Below, one piece after another: positions 58,256 to 64,000 of a stretch of DNA of 64,000 bases (positions are counted from its first letter, which is position 1; each line of letters opens with the position of its first letter). The stretch covers positions 1,625,001 through 1,689,000 of the forward strand of contig JAQIIU010000003.1 of the NCBI GenBank assembly GCA_036946625.1, in the 5' to 3' direction. Source of the stretch: Methylorubrum populi (GTDB lineage: Bacteria; Pseudomonadota; Alphaproteobacteria; Rhizobiales; Beijerinckiaceae). The position numbers and the translations under genes are program-made. The notes beneath the pieces were generated by a model. It worked only from the letters and a program-made list of their open reading frames with translations. It had not been told where the DNA came from and ran no database searches.

Positions 58256-59716
58256 ATGGCGACCGACATCCTGATGCCCGCCCTCTCTCCGACCATGGAG
58301 GAGGGAAAGCTCGCCAAGTGGCTGAAGAAGGAGGGCGATCCGGTCAAATCCGGCGACGTGCTCGCCGAGATCGAGACCGACAAGGCGACCATGGAGGTCG
58401 AGGCGATCGACGAGGGCGTGCTCGCCAAGATCCTCGTGCCGGACGGCACCGAGAACGTCGCCGTCAACACGCCGATCGCCATCATCGCCGAGGAGGGCGA
58501 GGACGTCTCGGCGGCGGCCGCGAGCGGCGGCAAGGGCGGCGGGAAGAGCAAGCCGAACGGCTCGGACGGCGGCGCGCCGGCGCCGACGCCCGACATGGAT
58601 GCCGAGGGCATGGCGGAGAAATCCGCCGCCACCGCCAAGAGCGGCGAGGATGCCCCGAAGGCGTCGGCCGCGCCCGCCGTCGTCACCAGCAAGGCGCCGG
58701 ACCCGGTGATGGAGGAATTCCCGGCCGACTCGCCGATGAAGACCATGACCGTGCGCGAGGCCCTGCGCGACGCCATGGCCGAGGAGATGCGCAAGGACGA
58801 GGCCGTCTTCGTCATGGGCGAGGAGGTCGCCGAGTACCAGGGCGCCTACAAGATCACGCAAGGGTTGCTTCAGGAGTTCGGCGCCCGCCGCGTGGTCGAC
58901 ACCCCGATCACCGAGCACGGCTTCGCCGGCATCGGCGTCGGCGCCGCCTTCATGGGCCTGAAGCCCGTCGTCGAGTTCATGACCTTCAACTTCGCCATGC
59001 AGGCGATCGACCATATCATCAACTCGGCGGCCAAGACCCTCTACATGTCCGGCGGTCAGCTCGGCTGCCCGATCGTGTTCCGCGGTCCCAACGGCGCCGC
59101 CGCCCGCGTCGGCGCCCAGCACAGCCACGACTACGCCGCTTGGTACTCCAACGTGCCGGGCCTCAAGGTGATCGCGCCCTACACGGCGTCCGACGCCAAG
59201 GGCCTGCTCAAGGCGGCGATCCGCGATCCCAATCCGGTCATCTTCCTCGAGAACGAGATCCTCTACGGCCAGTCCTTCCCGGTGCCGGAGATCGAGGATC
59301 TCGTCCTGCCGATCGGCAAGGCCCGCATCCACCGCCCCGGCAAGGACGTCACCATCGTCTCCTTCTCCATCGGCATGACCTACGCCCTCAAGGCGGCCCA
59401 GGCGCTCGCCGAGGAGGGCATCGAGGCCGAGGTCATCGACCTGCGCACGATCCGCCCGATGGACAGCGCCACGGTGGTGGAATCGGTCAAGAAGACCGGC
59501 CGCTGCGTCTGCGTCGAGGAGGGCTTCCCGCAGTCCGGCGTCGGGGCCGAGATCGTTGCCCGCCTGATGGTCGATGCCTTCGACTATCTCGACGCGCCCG
59601 TGCTGCGGGTGACCGGCAAGGACGTGCCGATGCCCTATGCGGCCAACCTGGAGAAGCTGGCCCTGCCGAGCGTGGCCGAGGTGATCGAGGCCGTCAAAAG
59701 CGTCTGCTACAAGTAG
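58256..59716 (+). CDS. pdhB: Pyruvate dehydrogenase E1 component, beta subunit, with N-terminal lipoyl domain
   Basis: 486 residues. Residues 1-80 are a complete lipoyl domain ([40 protein letters not shown], lipoyl Lys in ETDKATME), then a 70-residue Ala/Lys/Gly linker and the E1-beta transketolase fold from about 155 ([60 protein letters not shown]). A lipoyl domain on E1-beta is a known alphaproteobacterial trait and gives the complex a second swinging arm besides that of E2. Its stop is immediately followed by the DUF5076 start. Confidence 0.96.
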   Translation: MATDILMPALSPTMEEGKLAKWLKKEGDPVKSGDVLAEIETDKATMEVEAIDEGVLAKILVPDGTENVAVNTPIAIIAEEGEDVSAAAASGGKGGGKSKPNGSDGGAPAPTPDMDAEGMAEKSAATAKSGEDAPKASAAPAVVTSKAPDPVMEEFPADSPMKTMTVREALRDAMAEEMRKDEAVFVMGEEVAEYQGAYKITQGLLQEFGARRVVDTPITEHGFAGIGVGAAFMGLKPVVEFMTFNFAMQAIDHIINSAAKTLYMSGGQLGCPIVFRGPNGAAARVGAQHSHDYAAWYSNVPGLKVIAPYTASDAKGLLKAAIRDPNPVIFLENEILYGQSFPVPEIEDLVLPIGKARIHRPGKDVTIVSFSIGMTYALKAAQALAEEGIEAEVIDLRTIRPMDSATVVESVKKTGRCVCVEEGFPQSGVGAEIVARLMVDAFDYLDAPVLRVTGKDVPMPYAANLEKLALPSVAEVIEAVKSVCYK

Positions 59717-59995
59717 ATGTCGGAAAAGTTCGAAGAGCTGGAGATCCCGCCCGACGCCCTGGAACAGGGCGGGATCGAGATCGTGCGCGCTTCCATCGTC
59801 GACGGGGCCGTGAGCGTCGCGCTCCGCCGCGCCTTCGACGATCCGGCGACCTGGGGCCGCCTGCTCATCGACCTCGCCCGGCAGGCCGCCCGCGCCTATG
59901 CGCTGGAGACGGACAGCTCGGAGGAGGACGCCTTCGAACGGATTCGCGCCGGGTGGGAGGCCGAGGGCCTCGATCCGAACAACCCCCTCAACTGA
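59717..59995 (+). CDS. DUF5076 domain protein in the PDH operon
   Basis: 92 residues starting directly after the pdhB stop, so translationally coupled. Sequence SEKFEELEIPPDALEQGGIE, then VRASIVDGAVSVALRRAFDD, WGRLLIDLARQAARAYALET and a C-terminal GWEAEGLDPNNPLN. Small acidic cytoplasmic protein of unknown function. Its fixed position between E1-beta and E2 suggests a link to pyruvate dehydrogenase assembly or control; that is inference from context. Confidence 0.85.
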   Translation: MSEKFEELEIPPDALEQGGIEIVRASIVDGAVSVALRRAFDDPATWGRLLIDLARQAARAYALETDSSEEDAFERIRAGWEAEGLDPNNPLN

Positions 59996-60028
59996 CCTTC
60001 CCTCTCAAGGCCGCTCGGGAACGACACG

Positions 60029-61435
60029 ATGCCGATCAACGTCCTGATGCCCGCCCTGTCTCCGACCATGGAGAAGGGCAATCTCGCCAAGTGGCTCAAG
60101 AAGGAGGGCGACGCCATCAAGTCCGGCGACGTGATCGCCGAGATCGAGACCGACAAGGCGACCATGGAGGTCGAGGCGGTCGACGAGGGCGTGCTCGCCA
60201 AGATCCTCGTGCCCGAAGGCACGGCCGACGTTCCGGTCAACGACCTGATCGCGCTGATCGCGGAGGAGGGCGAGGACCCGGCGACGATCGAGGCGCCGAA
60301 GGGCGGTGCGGAGGCGAAGGCCGCGCCCGCCGAGCCCAAGGGCACCCCCGACCAGAACGCCGCGCCGGATGGCGCCCACGCCTCCTACGCCCGGGTCGAT
60401 CAGGCGCCCGAGGGCGCCAAGCCGAACGGTGCCGCGCAGCCATCCGAATCCGGCGGCCGCGTCTTCGCCTCGCCGCTTGCCCGCCGCATCGCCAAGCAGG
60501 AAGGCGTCGACATCGCCGCGGTGAAGGGCTCGGGCCCCCACGGCCGGGTGATCCAGCGCGACGTGCAGGCCGCCATCGAAGGCGGGACCGCCAAGGCCGG
60601 CGCGCCGGCCAAGCCGGAGGCCAAGGCCGCCGCCGCGCCCGCGCCGGAGAAGGCCGCCCCGAAGGCGGCGCCCGCCGGCGGCACTCCGGCCGGCCTCGGC
60701 CTCGATCAGGTCAAGGGCTTCTACGAGAAGGGCAGCTTCGAGGAAGTGCCGCTCGACGGCATGCGCAAGACCATCGCCAAGCGCCTGACCGAGGCGATGC
60801 AGGTGGCCCCGCACTTCTATCTCACCGTCGATTGCGAACTCGACGCGCTGATGAAGCTGCGCGAGACGCTGAACGGCTCGGCCGGCAAGGACAAGGACGG
60901 CAAGCCGCTGTTCAAGCTCTCGGTCAACGACTTCGTCATCAAGGCGATGGGCCTCGCGCTCACCCGCGTGCCCGCCGCCAACGCCGTCTGGGCCGAGGAT
61001 CGCATCCTGCGCTTCAAGCATGCCGAGGTCGGCGTCGCGGTGGCGATCGACGGCGGTCTGTTCACCCCGGTGATCCGCAAGGCCGACCAGAAGACGCTCT
61101 CCACCATCTCCAACGAGATGAAGGATTTCGCAGGGAGGGCGCGGGCCAAGAAGCTGAAGCCCGAAGAGTACCAGGGCGGCGTCACCTCGGTATCGAACCT
61201 CGGCATGTTCGGCATCAAGCACTTCACGGCCGTGATCAACCCGCCGCAATCGAGCATCCTCGCGGTCGGCGCCGGCGAGAAGCGCGTGGTGGTCAAGGAC
61301 GGGCAGCCGACGGTGGCCCAGGTGATGACCGCCACCCTCTCCTGCGATCACCGCGTCCTCGACGGCGCGCTCGGTGCCGAACTGATCGCCGCCTTCAAGG
61401 GCCTGATCGAGAGCCCGATGGGGATGCTCGTCTAG
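60029..61435 (+). CDS. pdhC: Dihydrolipoamide acetyltransferase (PDH E2)
   Basis: 468 residues. One lipoyl domain at 1-80 ([20 protein letters not shown]), Ala/Pro linker, E3-binding domain at about 145-180 ([40 protein letters not shown]), second linker and the catalytic domain from about 230 ([40 protein letters not shown]) with the active His in [16 protein letters not shown]. Forms the core of the complex and moves acetyl groups to CoA. The lipoyl domain is nearly the same as that of the E1-beta subunit, probably an ancient copy. Confidence 0.97.
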   Translation: MPINVLMPALSPTMEKGNLAKWLKKEGDAIKSGDVIAEIETDKATMEVEAVDEGVLAKILVPEGTADVPVNDLIALIAEEGEDPATIEAPKGGAEAKAAPAEPKGTPDQNAAPDGAHASYARVDQAPEGAKPNGAAQPSESGGRVFASPLARRIAKQEGVDIAAVKGSGPHGRVIQRDVQAAIEGGTAKAGAPAKPEAKAAAAPAPEKAAPKAAPAGGTPAGLGLDQVKGFYEKGSFEEVPLDGMRKTIAKRLTEAMQVAPHFYLTVDCELDALMKLRETLNGSAGKDKDGKPLFKLSVNDFVIKAMGLALTRVPAANAVWAEDRILRFKHAEVGVAVAIDGGLFTPVIRKADQKTLSTISNEMKDFAGRARAKKLKPEEYQGGVTSVSNLGMFGIKHFTAVINPPQSSILAVGAGEKRVVVKDGQPTVAQVMTATLSCDHRVLDGALGAELIAAFKGLIESPMGMLV

Positions 61436-61450
61436 GCGGCGCCGACGCCA

Positions 61451-61494
61451 TCTCTCCTCCCCCTTGTGGGGAGGAGCCGGAGGTGGGGGTGGTT
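61451..61494. repeat. Left GC-rich inverted repeat flanking the DUF559 pseudogene
   Basis: tctctcctcccccttgtggg onward to ggtggttc. Its inverted partner is at 61992-62034. Each also folds on itself (cctcccc / ggggagg). Confidence 0.8.
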
Positions 61495-61590
61495 CAGGAT
61501 GGAATGCAATCAGTGCCTTCTGCACCATCGCCTCCACCTGTCAGAAAATGACGCGACGCTTCTATCATCGTGAGGAGACGGCAGAACCGG

Positions 61591-62047
61591 ATGCCGTGGA
61601 ACGCGCCGCCTCTTCGTCCCGCCTCGGCCCGCGCTGCCGCTCACGCGAGCGTGCTGCGGCGGACGATGACGAAGCCGGAGAGGCGGCTCTGGCGGCATTT
61701 GCGCCGTCGTCTTCCAGTGAGAGGCTCGCACTTCCGAAGACAGGTCCCGATCGGTCCCTGCGTCGCTGATTTCCGCTGCCTCGCCGATACGTCTCGTCAT
61801 CGAAGTCGATGGTGGACAGCACGGCTTCGATGTGCAGGCCGATGACGATATGAGGCGGAGCGCCGTCATGGAAGAAGGCTTCCGCATCCTTCGTTTCACG
61901 AAGGCCGACGCGATGCGGACCATCGATGTCGTCCTCGACACGATCCACCCTCGTCTTACCCGCGACCCATCCGTCACCGCCGGCCAAGCGGCCCCACCCC
62001 CACCCCCAACCCCTCCCCACAAGGGGGAGGGGAGCAGGAGCCTCTGA
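61591..62047 (+). pseudogene. DUF559 endonuclease-like gene, frameshifted
   Basis: Frame 1 from ATG 61591 gives LRRTMTKPERRLWRHLRRRL and PVRGSHFRRQVPIGPCVADF. Near 61775-61785 one base is lost and the next frame continues RLVIEVDGGQHGFDVQADDD, MRRSAVMEEGFRILRFTKAD and AMRTIDVVLDTIHPRL, running to a stop at 62045-62047 that overlaps the lpd start. The Glu-Asp-Gly-Gln catalytic-like pattern of DUF559 (VSR-like fold) is present across the two frames. It sits between pdhC and lpd, inside an otherwise tight operon, and is bounded by inverted repeats. Confidence 0.8.
61992..62034. repeat. Right GC-rich inverted repeat flanking the DUF559 pseudogene
   Basis: ccccacccccacccccaacc onward through ctccccacaagggggagggg. 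Inverse of the 61451-61494 copy. Confidence 0.8.
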
Positions 62048-63486
62048 TGTCCGAAACCTACGACGTCCTCATCATCGGCGCGGGGCCCGGCGGCTACGTG
62101 ACCGCGATCCGATCGGCGCAGCTCGGCTTCAAGACCGCGGTGGTCGATCGCGAGCATCTCGGCGGCATCTGCCTGAACTGGGGCTGCATCCCGACCAAGG
62201 CCCTGCTGCGCTCGGCCGAGATCTACCACTACATGCAGCACGCCGCCGATTACGGGCTGTCGGCGAAGGAGGTGAGCTTCGATGCCGCCGCCATCGTCAA
62301 GCGTTCGCGCGGCGTGTCGGGCCGGCTCAACGGCGGCGTCGGCATGCTGCTCAAGAAGAACAAGGTCGACGTGATCTGGGGCGAGGCCGCGATCGAGGCG
62401 GCGGCCAAGGGCAACGAGCCCGGCAAGGTGACGGTCAAGGAGACGAAGCGGGCCGAGGCGCCGAAGGGGGCCAAGGGCGCCGGCACCTATCAGGCCAAGC
62501 ACATCATCGTCGCCACCGGCGCGCGGCCCCGCGTCCTGCCCGGCATCGAGCCGGACAAGAAGCGGGTCTGGACCTATTACGAGGCCATGGTCCCGGAAAA
62601 GATGCCGAAAAGCCTGCTGGTGATGGGCTCGGGCGCCATCGGCATCGAGTTCGCCTCGTTCTACCGCACCATGGGCGCCGAGGTGACGGTGATCGAACTG
62701 CTGCCGCAGATCCTCCCCGTCGAGGATGCCGAGATCGCCGGGCTCGCCCGCAAGCGCTTCGAGAAGCAGGGCATCAAGATCCTCACCGGGGCCAAGGTGA
62801 CGAAGGTCGAGAAAGGCCCCGATTCCATCACCGCCACGGTCGAGGACGACAAGGGCAAGACGCAGGCCCTCACCGCCGAGAAGCTGATCTCGGCGGTCGG
62901 CGTCGTCGGCAACATCGAGAATCTCGGGCTGGAGAAGGTCGGCGTGACCATCGAGCGCGGCGTCGTCGTCACCGACGGGCTCGGCCGCACCAACGTGCCG
63001 GGCGTCTACGCCATCGGCGACGTCGCCGGTCCGCCGATGCTCGCCCACAAGGCCGAGCACGAGGGCGTCATCTGCATCGAGACCATCAAGGGGCTGCACA
63101 CCCATCCGATGGACAAGGGCAAGATTCCCGGCTGCACCTATTGCCACCCGCAGATCGCCAGCGTCGGCCTCACGGAGGCGAAGGCGAAGGATCTCGGCTT
63201 CTCGATCAAGGTCGGCCGCTTCCCCTTCGCCGGCAACGGCAAGGCGATCGCGCTGGGCGAGCCGGACGGCCTGATCAAGACGATCTTCGACGCCAAGACC
63301 GGCCAGTTGCTCGGCGCCCACATGGTCGGGGCCGAGGTGACCGAGCTGATCCAGGGCTACGTCGTCGCCATGACCCTGGAGACGACCGAGGAAGAGCTGA
63401 TGCACACGGTCTTCCCGCACCCCACCCTGTCCGAGATGATGCACGAGAGCGTGCTCGACGCGTATGGCCGGGTGATCCACACCTGA
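62047..63486 (+). CDS. lpd: Dihydrolipoyl dehydrogenase (E3)
   Basis: 479 residues. Reoxidises the dihydrolipoyl arms of PDH with FAD, giving NADH. FAD motif VLIIGAGPGGYVTAIRSAQL, redox disulfide GGICLNWGCIPTKALLRSAE (Cys pair), second Rossmann LLVMGSGAIGIEFASFYRTM, third region YAIGDVAGPPMLAHKAEHEG and the C-terminal catalytic pair in VFPHPTLSEMMHESV. Its ATG overlaps the last base of the DUF559 remnant stop. The last gene of the PDH operon. Confidence 0.97.
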   Translation: MSETYDVLIIGAGPGGYVTAIRSAQLGFKTAVVDREHLGGICLNWGCIPTKALLRSAEIYHYMQHAADYGLSAKEVSFDAAAIVKRSRGVSGRLNGGVGMLLKKNKVDVIWGEAAIEAAAKGNEPGKVTVKETKRAEAPKGAKGAGTYQAKHIIVATGARPRVLPGIEPDKKRVWTYYEAMVPEKMPKSLLVMGSGAIGIEFASFYRTMGAEVTVIELLPQILPVEDAEIAGLARKRFEKQGIKILTGAKVTKVEKGPDSITATVEDDKGKTQALTAEKLISAVGVVGNIENLGLEKVGVTIERGVVVTDGLGRTNVPGVYAIGDVAGPPMLAHKAEHEGVICIETIKGLHTHPMDKGKIPGCTYCHPQIASVGLTEAKAKDLGFSIKVGRFPFAGNGKAIALGEPDGLIKTIFDAKTGQLLGAHMVGAEVTELIQGYVVAMTLETTEEELMHTVFPHPTLSEMMHESVLDAYGRVIHT

Positions 63487-63728
63487 TCGGGTACGGTTTC
63501 GGACGAGATCGGCAAGCGCGCAGGATCGGGCCCATCGCCTTGATCCTGCGCGTTTTTCGGCGAACGCGTTCTGGCCTTTCCCGACCGCGGCGCGCGATGC
63601 GCGGGAAAACGATTTCCCGGTGGATGGTCGCAGGCCGGCCGGGGGAATACGCCGCGGTTGAACTTCTGAAACCCCATCCTCTCGTATACCAGCGGTCGTA
63701 CGCCCCGGTTGCGAAGGCCGTCTTCCCC

Positions 63729-63881
63729 ATGATCGTACGAGTTGTTCTGCTCGTCTTCGGGCTCGCCGTCGTCTATTTTTCACTCTCGACGTTGCGGATC
63801 CACCTCTACGTCATCCTGCTGTTGCTGTTCATGTGCGCCGGGCCGTTGAGCTACTTCATCTTCCGTGAGGAGCATGAGTAG
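63729..63881 (+). CDS. Small membrane protein
   Basis: 50 residues from ATG 63729: MIVRVVLLVFGLAVVYFSLS, TLRIHLYVILLLLFMCAGPL, then a short polar tail SYFIFREEHE. Two predicted membrane helices. No family recognised; it is supported by composition and an intact frame only. It follows lpd by 242 bases. The 119 bases to the right edge show nothing clear. Confidence 0.45.
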   Translation: MIVRVVLLVFGLAVVYFSLSTLRIHLYVILLLLFMCAGPLSYFIFREEHE

Positions 63882-64000
63882 ACCGCGCTCCCAGGCCAGG
63901 ACCGGACAGACGGCAGGCGAAGGAGCCACATCCCTCCTGCTCGGTCGATCGCGGTTTGTGTCAGCGCGGGCCGCCACTCCGGCGCATCGCGATCTCCTGG

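Noticed and set aside
61510..63783. Minus-strand open frame of 757 codons opposite lpd
   Set aside because: Arg/His/Ala-rich antisense shadow with no domain; the true coding strand is clear.
63780..63977. Minus-strand frame of 65 codons at the right edge
   Set aside because: Opposite to a hydrophobic small protein; composition fits a shadow.

Overview
The window is high-GC alphaproteobacterial chromosome, most consistent with a Methylobacterium/Methylorubrum-type methylotroph. Reasons: a MOFRL-type glycerate 2-kinase (serine cycle) beside a DUF1036 gene, an FGase-DUF1244-GapR cluster, a three-gene proton-translocating transhydrogenase, an E1beta subunit carrying its own lipoyl domain, HWE-type kinase, DUF5076, a tRNA-His without an encoded extra 5' G pairing, and the zinc-free 41-residue form of ribosomal protein L36. 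Almost every core gene is intact. The damage is confined to accessory pieces.

Layout. 1-3.97 kb is the right-hand end of a decayed mobile island: a RecD2-like helicase gene running off the left edge, a frameshifted small coiled-coil gene, the C-terminal part of a recombinase-like protein (gamma-mobile-trio style, GmtZ/GmtX-like), an IS5-family remnant, an intact IS4-family element with perfect ends and target duplication, and an IS3-family remnant. 4.1-9.0 kb holds rpmJ, a TPR lipoprotein-like gene, the gapR/DUF1244/N-formylglutamate amidohydrolase cluster and gck-DUF1036. 9.4-15.8 kb is tamA-tamB (outer-membrane protein assembly). 16.1-17.6 kb is a Crp/Fnr regulator plus HWE kinase unit, followed by tRNA-Tyr, recJ, pntB/pntA2/pntA1, a cytochrome oxidase subunit IV and an ABC1 kinase. 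At 25-25.8 kb a Doc/AbrB toxin-antitoxin pair is broken in both genes and sits next to a MITE.

25.8-36.9 kb carries an M3 peptidase, an orphan sigma-54 response regulator, an L,D-transpeptidase plus a MepK/YcbK-type endopeptidase, a GST, pyruvate kinase and an outer-membrane barrel. 37-39.7 kb is a compact cyanate module: cynS with a clear -24/-12 promoter, three repeated operator-like sites, and a divergent PAS-PAS-AAA-Fis sigma-54 activator. 40-46 kb has an OprB-like porin, a di-heme peroxidase plus cupredoxin pair, and a GGDEF-EAL protein. 46-49 kb contains a manganese-catalase remnant, a Hint-domain protein with an unusually AT-rich upstream region, a spermidine-synthase-like gene and tRNA-His. 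49-57 kb has a divergent ClC channel, kdsA, a Gly/Tyr-rich exported protein, a TerB-like protein, queF, enolase and ftsB. 57-63.5 kb is the pyruvate dehydrogenase operon (pdhA-pdhB-DUF5076-pdhC-lpd), interrupted before lpd by a frameshifted DUF559 gene bounded by inverted GC-rich repeats.

Metabolically, gck makes 2-phosphoglycerate, enolase makes PEP, pyruvate kinase drains PEP to pyruvate and PDH makes acetyl-CoA, so several C3 steps around the serine cycle lie in one window. The most interesting non-gene signal is a family of four 150-217 bp palindromic elements that share terminal repeats and TNA target duplications with the IS5 remnant, i.e. a MITE family with its likely parent in the same window. 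No CRISPR array, prophage or complete new defence system was seen.
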